A DNA stretch of 64,000 nt from Undibacterium sp. KW1 (GTDB lineage: Bacteria; Pseudomonadota; Gammaproteobacteria; Burkholderiales; Burkholderiaceae_D): assembly GCF_009937955.1 (NCBI RefSeq), contig NZ_AP018439.1, forward strand, positions 3,286,001 through 3,350,000, written 5' to 3'. The translations under genes were made by a program, and so were the position numbers. This document shows, one piece after another, positions 18,512 to 28,074 of the stretch; positions within the stretch are counted from its first letter, which is position 1, and each line of letters starts with the position of its first letter. A model generated the notes under the pieces. The model ran no database searches, was not told the DNA's origin, and saw only the letters and a list, made by a program, of their open reading frames with translations.

Positions 18512-19825
18512 ATGGCAGAAGCAGGACCGCTGTATAAAAATCGGGTATTGCTGCTCACGCAAACCTTTTTCATCATCGATAACAAGAAAGAATTGTTGAT
18601 CGGTGCCCATAAGTACGACTTCGATATCCTGTTTTTTGACCAGATGAGTGACTTTGTGAAGGCTGTACAGACTTCCGAAGGTCATGACCTGTTCGTGATA
18701 GACCTTGATGTGCTGTACAACATGCAGGATGACATGCAGCACACCCGCCGCCAGACCATGTTCCTTAGCGATTTGCTGCAGCGCCTGCCAGATGATCAAA
18801 ACTATATCTACCTGCAGACCGTGCGCCAGGGTGAGCGCTTCTTGCTGCAACAAAAACTGGTCGATAGCAATTGCATGGCCTACGCAGAAAAACCCATCAC
18901 CAATGAGGTGCTGGTCGACAAACTGTTCAATATCTTTGCCCGCCAAAAGCGCGGTGAGACTAATACCATCGTGCTTTGCGGCGAGCTATCTTCACTCGAC
19001 ACTGCCCTGCTGGCAGAAAACCATATAGAACTGCTGCACAATCCCGATGCACGTTCTTTGCATGTGCGCGTCAAGGAAGCTCAACCAGATATCGTGCTCA
19101 TTGATGAGGCCCAGTATTTGCAGACAGAAGCCTTGGTACGCGTACTCAAAAAGAATATAGAATTTGACCCCAGCCGCGAAATCATCCTGCTGCAAAGCCG
19201 CCCTGACCCGGCCATGGCCAGGCGCGCACTTGATAGCGGTTTTGATGAAATCCTGACACCCAGCGACGCTGATGTACTGACACGCCAGCTACTGAACCGC
19301 GTCAATAAAATCCGCGCCAGCAAAGACCTGATCAGCCGCGACCGCGCCACTGGCTTGTTGAATAAGGTCGGTTTGCAGAAAAAGGCCCAGGAATGGATAC
19401 GCCGCGCCAGTCGCGAAGACAAACCTCTGGCCTACGGCATCATCGACATCGACAAGTTCAAGAACATCAATGACACCTGGGGCCATTACTTTGGCGACAT
19501 CGTCATCAAGCGCCTTTCCTTGGTATTGTCAGCACAACTCGGTGAACAGGATTTGCTGAGCCGTTTTGGTGGCGAAGAATTTGTCGTGGTTTTCTGGGAT
19601 TGCACACCAGCACAAGGAAAACAAAAACTCGACGCCATGCGCGAAGCCTTTGGCAAAATCGTCTTCGAAGTCAAACCTGGTGAAAATAAAAACTTCAGCT
19701 TCAGCGGAGGCATCGCCGACTTCCCAACCTGGAATACCGAGAATGCCATGTTCTTGCAGGCGGATGCGATGCTGTATCAAGCCAAGCAAGGTGGGCGGAA
19801 TCAGGTTTGTGTTATTGGGAAATAA
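18512..19825 (+). CDS. Diguanylate cyclase with two receiver-like domains (PleD-like layout)
   Basis: 437 residues. The C-terminal GGDEF domain (about 275-435) carries an intact active site GGEEF (353-357) and GIIDIDKFKNINDTWGH, so it should make cyclic di-GMP from GTP. The allosteric I-site RxxD is lost: the Arg position is Gly344 (GEQD), so product inhibition through this site is not expected. The first 270 residues look like two receiver-type alpha/beta domains. The first has VIDLD at the phospho-Asp strand but lacks the usual acidic pair after strand 1, so phosphorylation is doubtful. No partner kinase lies nearby. Confidence 0.9.
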   Translation: MAEAGPLYKNRVLLLTQTFFIIDNKKELLIGAHKYDFDILFFDQMSDFVKAVQTSEGHDLFVIDLDVLYNMQDDMQHTRRQTMFLSDLLQRLPDDQNYIYLQTVRQGERFLLQQKLVDSNCMAYAEKPITNEVLVDKLFNIFARQKRGETNTIVLCGELSSLDTALLAENHIELLHNPDARSLHVRVKEAQPDIVLIDEAQYLQTEALVRVLKKNIEFDPSREIILLQSRPDPAMARRALDSGFDEILTPSDADVLTRQLLNRVNKIRASKDLISRDRATGLLNKVGLQKKAQEWIRRASREDKPLAYGIIDIDKFKNINDTWGHYFGDIVIKRLSLVLSAQLGEQDLLSRFGGEEFVVVFWDCTPAQGKQKLDAMREAFGKIVFEVKPGENKNFSFSGGIADFPTWNTENAMFLQADAMLYQAKQGGRNQVCVIGK

Positions 19826-19877
19826 TACAACTCAAAGCCATCAAGCTTATTACCAGAGTCGTAGGTTGGATTAACCT

Positions 19878-19979
19878 CGTAGGTTGGGCTACGCTTCACC
19901 AGCCCAACACTGGGCCTCAACAAACGCATACCTTATTTAACCGCCGAGTGTTGGGCTGATAAAACGTAGCCCAACCTAC
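19878..19979. repeat. GTAGGTTGGGCT-type inverted repeat, copy 1
   Basis: Outer arms GTAGGTTGGGCTACG (19879-19893) and CGTAGCCCAACCTAC (19965-19979) are perfectly inverted, and inner arms CAGCCCAACACT and AGTGTTGGGCTG are also inverted. A second, less symmetric copy lies at 20931-21004. The remaining gap up to 20346 holds no convincing gene; short frames at 19997-20182 and 20098-20322 look random. Confidence 0.75.
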
Positions 19980-20346
19980 AATATAAGCCCACGCATTCAC
20001 GTTTCACAAAAAAGCAGGCAACGAGAGTAATTTTCCAGTCCCTGGCCACTCATTTCCACGTGGAAAATCTTTTTTAAAAACCAGCGCTCTTCCAGGTTCA
20101 TACAGCAAAAACATACTGTCTCGCGAGACGCAATCGCCTCCTGCGCAACTGGTGCATTATTACTGGCTTTTCCCATCCCCAATGAGGAAAGGGTTTCTTT
20201 ATTGTGTTCCTGTACTCAAGTATCAATACTCTTGTCAATTGGTGCTTTAATTCTATCCTGCCCATGCGCACGACTGGCTTTCTCCAAGGAAGTACAGGCC
20301 GGAATTCACGCTGTTTCAGCATAGGTAAATAGTATCAAAAGTCAGT

Positions 20347-20865
20347 TTACGAGTATTTTATGTACTCTTTTTTATAAGCATCAATGCAGCGCTGCCTGGA
20401 TTGGTCAAGTGACTCACCTTTTTTTGCAAGCGGATAACCAATTGAACTTAAGAATTCATTGCAATCATTTATATCAAACAAAGACAGGTGATCCAAAGAA
20501 TCTTCATATGTAAGCAGCCTGCCATCTTTACCATAGAACAGACATGGATCGGAAACACGCCTTGTGTAGTAATGATTTGGATGACTCTCGCCTTCTAAAA
20601 CAATATCTGGCTTTTTCTTTTTTTTAAATAAATAGGCGAGAAACATAGTAATACAAACTAACCATGGCCCAAACAGCAAACACAGAAAAACACCCCTACC
20701 ATCTTGAAAACTAGCACTGACCACATAAAATATAAATGAAATAATCAATAACGAGAAAAAAGCTTTGCCACCTCTTCCTTCTACAATCATTCGAATAAAC
20801 AAAACGAGTGAAGTAATTACAGGAAACAAGATCCACCACATCAACTCTGAAAAACTAACACTCAT
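20347..20865 (-). CDS. Hypothetical membrane protein (orphan)
   Basis: 172 residues that I do not recognise. The first half has three hydrophobic segments (about 8-25, 35-52 and 58-78), followed by a lysine cluster KKKKK, which suggests an inner-membrane anchor with a cytoplasmic tail. The tail (about 85-172) is acidic and hydrophilic with HYYTRRVSDPCLFYGKDGRLLTYEDSL. The gene is clearly more AT-rich than its neighbours and lies between two copies of a GTAGGTTGGGCT repeat, which suggests recent acquisition. Coding is supported by sensible membrane topology rather than homology. Confidence 0.6.
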   Translation of the reverse strand: MSVSFSELMWWILFPVITSLVLFIRMIVEGRGGKAFFSLLIISFIFYVVSASFQDGRGVFLCLLFGPWLVCITMFLAYLFKKKKKPDIVLEGESHPNHYYTRRVSDPCLFYGKDGRLLTYEDSLDHLSLFDINDCNEFLSSIGYPLAKKGESLDQSRQRCIDAYKKEYIKYS

Positions 20866-20930
20866 GCCTGCGCCTCTATTTGATGCAACGATTTAAATTG
20901 GCTACAGCTACCTCTACGTTTCGCCATCCA

Positions 20931-21004
20931 GGCACTGGGTCTCGACAAACGTTTACGTTATTTAAACGCCAAGTGTTGGGCTGATAACCCGTAGCCCAAC
21001 CTAC
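20931..21004. repeat. GTAGGTTGGGCT-type repeat, copy 2 (degenerate left arm)
   Basis: It shares with copy 1 the run CACTGGG-CTC-ACAAACG-T-ACG-TTATTTAA-CGCC-AGTGTTGGGCTGATAA and ends in CGTAGCCCAACCTAC, in the same orientation. The left arm is mutated, so the hairpin is weaker than in copy 1. Confidence 0.65.
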
Positions 21005-21031
21005 GCGCTGTTCCACCATAGGCAAGCAGCA

Positions 21032-23122
<2,091 letters not shown>

Positions 23123-23220
23123 GATGCGATTACCTTTGCTAAAATAGGTGGCTGTACTATGCAATCTGCCTCATTCCAACCATTACTGTCGGCAACGACA
23201 AATATTTCCATATTATCACG

Positions 23221-24434
23221 ATGACTGCTTCCACATCTTCACCCCTGTTTTCCGCCATAGAAATGGCCCCCGCGACCCTATCCTGGGTATCACTGAAGCC
23301 TTTAATGCTGACCAGAACCCTGCCAAGGTCAATCTGGGTGTAGGCGTTTATTATGATGACAATGGCAAGGTGCCATTGCTGGAATGCGTCAAAAAAGCCG
23401 AAGCTATTTTGATGGAAAAATTCGCCCCACGCACTTACCTGCCTATCGAAGGCCTGGCTGCCTATGATAAAGCGGTACAGGAACTGGTGTTCGGTGCTGA
23501 CAGCGATGTCGTCAAGGAAAAACGTGCCATTACTGCCCAGGCAATCGGCGGTACTGGCGCGCTGAAACTGGGTGCAGACTTCCTGCAACGCTTCACACCA
23601 AATTCTGAAGTATGGATCAGCGACCCAAGCTGGGAAAACCATCGCGCCCTGTTTGAATCGGCTGGTTTTAAAGTCAACGCTTACCCTTACTATGATGCGG
23701 CGACACGCGGCGTCAATTTTGCTGGCATGCTGGATGCATTGAAATCCATGCCTGAAGGCTCCATCGTATTGCTGCACGCCTGCTGCCACAATCCAACCGG
23801 TGCCGACCTGACAGACGAGCAATGGACAGACGTCATTGCCGTAGTTACCCAGCGCAACCTGATCCCCTTCCTCGACATGGCTTATCAGGGTTTTGGTGAT
23901 GGTATAGAGGCAGATGGCAAAGTAGTACGTCGCTTTGCTGAAGCTGGCGGCGCCCTGTTTGTTTCCAACTCTTTCTCCAAATCTTTCTCCCTGTATGGTG
24001 AACGCGTCGGGGCACTGAGCATTGCTGCCTCCAGTGCAGAAGAAGCAGCGCGCATCATGTCGCAACTGAAACGCGTGATCCGCACCAATTACTCCAACCC
24101 ACCTACCCACGGCGGCCAGGTAGTGGCAACCGTGCTGGCAACGCCAGAACTGCGCCAGTTGTGGGAAGAAGAACTGGCTGGCATGCGCGTACGTATACGC
24201 GAAATGCGTAATGCTTTTGTCAGCAAACTCAAGGAACAGGCTCCGGGCCATGACTTTGATTTTGTCGTTCAGCAGCGCGGCATGTTCTCGTACTCTGGCC
24301 TGACGAAAGAACAGGTCGGCAAATTGCGTGAGAACAATTCCATCTATGCGGTTGATACAGGCCGCATCTGCGTGGCTGCCCTGAATAACAAGAATATAAA
24401 CAACGTTATTGAAGCAATTACCAAGGTTCTGTAA
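23221..24434 (+). CDS. tyrB: Aromatic/aspartate aminotransferase with apparent N-terminal frameshift
   Basis: A class I PLP aminotransferase of about 400 residues that exchanges amino groups between aromatic or acidic amino acids and 2-oxoglutarate. The PLP lysine lies in SNSFSKSFSLYGERVG, and NPTGADLT and the C-terminal YAVDTGRICVAALN match the family. The normal N-terminus MTASTSSPLFSAIEM starts at ATG 23221 in one frame, but the rest (PRDPILGITEAFNAD...) continues in another. The switch falls at a run of five C (23267-23271), where six would restore MAPRDPILG. The downstream frame is open from a GTG at 23148, but its upstream residues are an out-of-frame reading. Either a real frameshift or a one-base sequencing error. 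Confidence 0.85.
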
Positions 24435-24452
24435 TTCACCAAGACTTGCGTA

Positions 24453-24481
24453 TTGACAAATCAGGGGCGAGCGAATATAAT
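24453..24481 (+). promoter_or_regulatory. Consensus sigma70 promoter of the tRNA-Asn cluster
   Basis: TTGACA (24453-24458) and TATAAT (24476-24481) are both perfect and separated by exactly 17 bp. Transcription would start about 6 bp upstream of the first mature tRNA. This fits a strong stable-RNA promoter. Confidence 0.9.
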
Positions 24482-24493
24482 TTTTGTCTCTGT

Positions 24494-24569
24494 TCCCTGA
24501 TAGCTCAGTCGGTAGAGCGACGGACTGTTAATCCGCAGGTCCCTGGTTCGAGTCCAGGTCGGGGAGCCA
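24494..24569 (+). tRNA. tRNA-Asn (GTT), copy 1
   Basis: 76 nt including encoded CCA. It folds as a standard cloverleaf: acceptor TCCCTGA/TCGGGGA, anticodon loop CTGTTAA with GTT, and T-loop GGTTCGAGTCC. Two identical copies follow. Confidence 0.97.
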
Positions 24570-24647
24570 CAGAATTCGAAGTAAGTAGTGAACTTATCAA
24601 AAAATCACTGCGAACGAAGCAATAAGTATTAGTTTATAAAGTTTAAC

Positions 24648-24665
24648 GAAGATCATCAAATCTTC
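24648..24665 (+). other. Short hairpin preceding tRNA-Asn copy 2
   Basis: GAAGAT-CATCAA-ATCTTC forms a 6-bp stem ending 3 nt before the mature 5' end of copy 2. A near-identical hairpin precedes copy 3 (24917-24934). It could be a processing signal or a duplication relic. Confidence 0.4.
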
Positions 24666-24668
24666 TAT

Positions 24669-24744
24669 TCCCTGATAGCTCAGTCGGTAGAGCGACGGAC
24701 TGTTAATCCGCAGGTCCCTGGTTCGAGTCCAGGTCGGGGAGCCA
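24669..24744 (+). tRNA. tRNA-Asn (GTT), copy 2
   Basis: 76 nt, identical to copy 1 including the encoded CCA, with anticodon GTT. It is followed after 14 nt by its own terminator-like hairpin. Confidence 0.97.
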
Positions 24745-24758
24745 AATTTGTAAAAGCA

Positions 24759-24792
24759 GAGTTACTTGCTAATGCTCGTAACTCTTTTTTTT
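24759..24792 (+). terminator. Intrinsic terminator after tRNA-Asn copy 2
   Basis: GAGTTAC and GTAACTC arms around a 12-base loop, followed by eight T. The same arms recur after copy 3. Confidence 0.8.
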
Positions 24793-24937
24793 CCGCCAGA
24801 TTTGTCTGGCAGAGCATGAAGAAGCGAAATCCTGCAACGGGTTTCGCAGCAAGAAATGAAGTGAGCAGTGAACTTGACAAAAATCACTGCCAAAAAGAAT
24901 GTAGTAAAAGTTTTATGAAGATCATCATATCTTCTAT

Positions 24938-25013
24938 TCCCTGATAGCTCAGTCGGTAGAGCGACGGACTGTTAATCCGCAGGTCCCTGGTTCGAGTCCA
25001 GGTCGGGGAGCCA
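24938..25013 (+). tRNA. tRNA-Asn (GTT), copy 3
   Basis: 76 nt, identical to copies 1 and 2, with anticodon GTT and encoded CCA. Because copy 2 has its own terminator, copy 3 probably has its own promoter. TTGACA occurs at about 24869, but I could not place a good -10. Confidence 0.97.
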
Positions 25014-25024
25014 AATTTAGAAAA

Positions 25025-25058
25025 GAGTTACTTGCCAGAGCCAGTAACTCTTTTTTTT
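25025..25058 (+). terminator. Intrinsic terminator after tRNA-Asn copy 3
   Basis: GAGTTAC and GTAACTC arms with a 12-base loop, followed by eight T. It has the same design as the terminator after copy 2. The 249 bp from here to the cytochrome b gene hold nothing recognisable. Confidence 0.82.
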
Positions 25059-25307
25059 CTGCTCTGCCCTTATCAGGCATGACAGACAAGTAATACAGAG
25101 TTCAGAGTTTCATGGGCCAGGCTTTATGTACGCGGCGTAAATAGCGGTTCGCAACAACTCAAGAATTCAGGTGAACAAATACCGGTTGACGTACTATCCC
25201 GGGCAAAGAAAATCGTACAAGTATTTCCCCATCCTTTCGCAGCAAACTCCCACGACGTTTTGAAAAAATCTTATAGACGATTTTGATAGTCAACTGTCAA
25301 ACGGCAT

Positions 25308-25862
25308 TCAATCGACATCATCAGGTTCCGGTGCTGCTTTTTTACCCGTCAGCATGGCCTTGACAAGGTTTTCGCGGTGTAGCCAGCCTGTATAGATGGC
25401 ACCCAGCACATGCAGGGCAATCAAGCCGACCATGGTCCAGGCGATGGCGACATGCACGCGCACTGGCCATGCATAACCCCATAGCAAGTCCGTGCCCATG
25501 GCCCAGCCAGTCAAAACCAGCAAACCCACGCAGGATAAAAGTGCGAGCATCATCCAGCCACCCAGGGGATTGTGGCCTATATAACGCGGGGCTTTGGAGC
25601 GAATGACCAGACGCAGATACTGCAGCGTTGCCGGAACTGGCTTGAGGAATTGGCTGAAGCGTGCATAGCGGTTGCCGATGCCGCCCCAGAACAGGCGCAT
25701 GAGTACCAGTACGCCAGCACTGTAGCCCACGTATTCATGGACAGAATTGGTCATGGCGCTGGTGATCCATGCGGCGATGATGGCAATAAGCTGCGCCCAG
25801 TGCATCAGGCGCACAGGCAAATCCCATACGGGCGTATCCCGTACGGACGGATTATTCTTCAA
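25308..25862 (-). CDS. Cytochrome b561-type diheme membrane protein
   Basis: 184 residues with four hydrophobic helices (about 22-42, 48-65, 100-120 and 138-158). The start VWDLPVRLMHWAQLIAI carries the His of the bacterial cytochrome b561 / Ni-hydrogenase b-type family, and further His residues (HEYVGY, HVAIAWTMVGLIALHVLGA) can act as heme ligands. The family moves electrons across or within the inner membrane, usually from quinol. It overlaps the PepSY gene by 11 bp at the end of the iron-uptake cluster. A role as a ferric reductase component is an inference from context. Confidence 0.85.
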   Translation of the reverse strand: MKNNPSVRDTPVWDLPVRLMHWAQLIAIIAAWITSAMTNSVHEYVGYSAGVLVLMRLFWGGIGNRYARFSQFLKPVPATLQYLRLVIRSKAPRYIGHNPLGGWMMLALLSCVGLLVLTGWAMGTDLLWGYAWPVRVHVAIAWTMVGLIALHVLGAIYTGWLHRENLVKAMLTGKKAAPEPDDVD

Positions 25863-26133
25863 CGCGTTCGAAGGTAACCGGGTTGAAGAAAGCTTCTACA
25901 CGTTTGCCCTTAGGGTCTTTGGCATACACTTCGTAGCAGCTGGTGGTTTTTTCCATACGGCGGATTTGCCAACCCTCCTTGACCAGTTTTGCTTCCAGTT
26001 CTGTATGTGGGCGCCATTTTTCTTTTGGCTCGGTGGTGCATTTGACGTCGCCGTGCGCCCAGGCGCTAGCAGAAGACATGGTAAATACCACAGGGGCAAT
26101 TGCAGCAAAAATAGCTTGTTTATTCAATCTCAT
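25852..26133 (-). CDS. PepSY-domain periplasmic protein
   Basis: 93 residues with a signal peptide (MRLNKQAIFAAIAPVVFTMSSASAWA, cleavage about residue 26). The mature part, KLVKEGWQIRRMEKTTSCYEVYAKDPKGKRVEAFFNPVTFERVEE, matches the PepSY fold found in small periplasmic proteins often encoded next to cytochrome b561. It has two Cys (in VKCTTE and TSCYEV) that could form a disulfide. It overlaps the downstream cytochrome gene, so both are made together. The biochemical role of PepSY proteins is unsettled. Confidence 0.85.
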   Translation of the reverse strand: MRLNKQAIFAAIAPVVFTMSSASAWAHGDVKCTTEPKEKWRPHTELEAKLVKEGWQIRRMEKTTSCYEVYAKDPKGKRVEAFFNPVTFERVEE

Positions 26134-26160
26134 GGATAACTCCTGACAATGTAAAGTAAA

Positions 26161-26844
26161 TTAAGTAATTGCCCAGCGGCGCAACAAGTTATGGTAAACG
26201 CCCGTCAGCCTCAGTAGCGCAGAATTTTGTGCATCTACCAGAGGCGTCAATTTTTGTATGGACTGATCCAGATCGTACAGCATGCTGCGCTCAGCCTCAT
26301 CACTGACCATGCTTTCTATCCAGAAAAAGGACGCCACTCTTGCGCCCTCTGTGACAGGCGCAACCCTGTGCAGGCTGGAAGAAGGATAGAGCACCATGTC
26401 GCCAGCTTCAAGCTTGACGGTCTGCGCGCCAAAGTCGGTTTCGATTTCGAGCTCCCCTCCTTCATATTCGTCGGGCTCGGCCAGGAACAGGGTTGCAGAC
26501 ATATCACTGCGCAGGTTTTGGCGGGTACCAGGCATCATCATGACGGCACTATCGACATGAAGGCCATAACCGCCGCCATCCTGATAGCGATTGAATTTTG
26601 GCGGATAAATTTTTTGTGGCAAGGCGGCAGAAATAAACACGGGATGCTCGCCGAGTTTGCGCAGGATATGATTGCCAAGCTGTATCGCCAGATCTGATTC
26701 ATCATCTATCTGCAAATTGTTCTTGACCTGCAAGGCAAGCGTACCCGCCGTGCGCGCACCGTCCTGCCAGTCAGCCTGATCCAGGTAACTGCGGAACTGC
26801 CGTACTTCATCCTTGCTCAATACTCCTTCAATCACATTCAGCAT
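26161..26844 (-). CDS. piuC: Fe(II)/2-oxoglutarate dioxygenase, PiuC/YbiX (PKHD-type) family
   Basis: 227 residues, the normal family length. The iron site is visible as H96-x-D98 and H159, with R169 placed to bind 2-oxoglutarate. The N-terminal [11 protein letters not shown] and the segment [20 protein letters not shown] are typical of the YbiX/PiuC proteins, which are iron-repressed and encoded next to TonB-dependent siderophore receptors. The natural substrate is not established; action on siderophores or on the receptor is often proposed. It starts 24 bp after the stop of the hydroxyacid oxidase gene. Confidence 0.93.
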   Translation of the reverse strand: MLNVIEGVLSKDEVRQFRSYLDQADWQDGARTAGTLALQVKNNLQIDDESDLAIQLGNHILRKLGEHPVFISAALPQKIYPPKFNRYQDGGGYGLHVDSAVMMMPGTRQNLRSDMSATLFLAEPDEYEGGELEIETDFGAQTVKLEAGDMVLYPSSSLHRVAPVTEGARVASFFWIESMVSDEAERSMLYDLDQSIQKLTPLVDAQNSALLRLTGVYHNLLRRWAIT

Positions 26845-26868
26845 AAATCCATCCTGTTTTTTATTGCA

Positions 26869-27981
26869 TCATACATTGCGCAGCAAGGCGGCATTATTGA
26901 TATCAGCCAGGGTCGCACATCCGGCTTGTGCCATGCATATCTCCAGCTCTTCCCGCAACAGCTTGATCATGTGTGCCACACCCAGCGCACCGGCAACACT
27001 GAGTGCATACATCTGCAGTCGCCCCATCAATACCGCATTGGCACCCAAAGCCAGGGCCTTGAAGATATCGGCACCTGAACGTATGCCGCCATCCAGCAAC
27101 AAAGGAAAATCTTCGCCGACAGCAGCCCGTATTGCAGGCAATACAACGAGACTGGCAGGCGCACCATCAAGACTGCGGCCACCATGATTGGAAACAACAA
27201 CACCCGCCACACCTGCCGCCTTCAGGGCCAGTGCATCATCGGGATGCAAGATGCCCTTCACCCATACAGGCAAGGATGTTTGAGCCAACAACCATTCCAG
27301 ATCTGGCCAGCCTGGTGCAGCATGCATCGCCCCCTGGAAGATACGGCTGTCATCAGCGGCAAGTTGCACGGGCAAATCTACATCTGTCGATTGCAGGTTA
27401 AGCGCAACGCAGTCAGCTGGCATGCGGAATCCTGCCGCCATGGCGCGTGCACTTGCCACTTGTATTGATGCGTCCAGCGTCACGACAATTGCGCTATAGT
27501 CAGCCGCCTCTGCCCTTGCCAGCAAGTTGCGCGTTGCGTCGCGACTGGTTTGAAAATACAACTGAAACCATTTATGCGGGCCGGCAGCCTGCGCAACATC
27601 TTCCAGCAGGCTGGAGGACAAGGTGCTGCATACCATGCAGGTGTCAGTCGCACTGGCAGCGCGGGCGGTGTCGATTTCACCAGCCGGATGTGCCAGCTTT
27701 TGAAAAGCAACGGGTGCCAGCAAAATGGGATGAAGGAAACTTTGATTACCTAGGCTAAGCCGCGTATGCCCGGCGGTGACATCGCGCAAAACGCGGGGAT
27801 AGACTGACCATTGCGAAAAAGCTGCCAGGTTGGCAGCAACAGTCAGGTCGCGCCCGCTGCCACCTGCTACATAGGCGTAGCTGGGTGCGGCCATGCTACG
27901 CTGTGCTGCAAACTCATAGTCCTGGGCACAGCGTATGTCTGGCGGGATAACAAGATTAGCAGGAGTAGCAGGGTTTTTCAT
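26869..27981 (-). CDS. FMN-dependent alpha-hydroxy-acid oxidase/dehydrogenase
   Basis: 370 residues, a TIM-barrel flavoprotein of the lactate oxidase / glycolate oxidase / LldD family that oxidises L-2-hydroxyacids to 2-oxoacids. The catalytic region is intact: K242 (VWVKGILHP), SNHGGR with the base H266 and substrate-binding R269, and the FMN phosphate motif DGGIRSGADIFKALALGA with MGR. There is no membrane-anchoring insertion, so it looks soluble. Its place inside an iron-uptake cluster, between the TonB receptor and piuC, is unusual and suggests a hydroxycarboxylate substrate, but that is inference. Confidence 0.9.
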   Translation of the reverse strand: MKNPATPANLVIPPDIRCAQDYEFAAQRSMAAPSYAYVAGGSGRDLTVAANLAAFSQWSVYPRVLRDVTAGHTRLSLGNQSFLHPILLAPVAFQKLAHPAGEIDTARAASATDTCMVCSTLSSSLLEDVAQAAGPHKWFQLYFQTSRDATRNLLARAEAADYSAIVVTLDASIQVASARAMAAGFRMPADCVALNLQSTDVDLPVQLAADDSRIFQGAMHAAPGWPDLEWLLAQTSLPVWVKGILHPDDALALKAAGVAGVVVSNHGGRSLDGAPASLVVLPAIRAAVGEDFPLLLDGGIRSGADIFKALALGANAVLMGRLQMYALSVAGALGVAHMIKLLREELEICMAQAGCATLADINNAALLRNV

Positions 27982-28074
27982 TACTGAAAATTATGAATAA
28001 AGAACCCGTATTCTAGCTGAATCGCAAGAACCCACTGCTTTAGGTGACATGGGCCCTTGCTCTCCATCAAATGT

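Noticed and set aside
19997..20322. Two short minus-strand frames (61 and 74 codons) in the gap before the orphan gene
   Set aside because: They overlap one another in different frames, lack ribosome-binding sites and match no known family.
23157..24251. Minus-strand frame of 364 codons opposite the aminotransferase
   Set aside because: Shadow frame of a gene with clear PLP-enzyme motifs on the plus strand; no recognisable domain.
24680..24880. Minus-strand frame reading PRPGLEPGTCGLTVRRSTD
   Set aside because: It is the antisense of tRNA-Asn copy 2, a well-known false protein; the strand carries a proven tRNA.
25852..26133. PepSY protein as an inhibitor of a nearby metallopeptidase
   Set aside because: No M4-type peptidase is encoded nearby; the context is a cytochrome b561 and iron-uptake genes instead.
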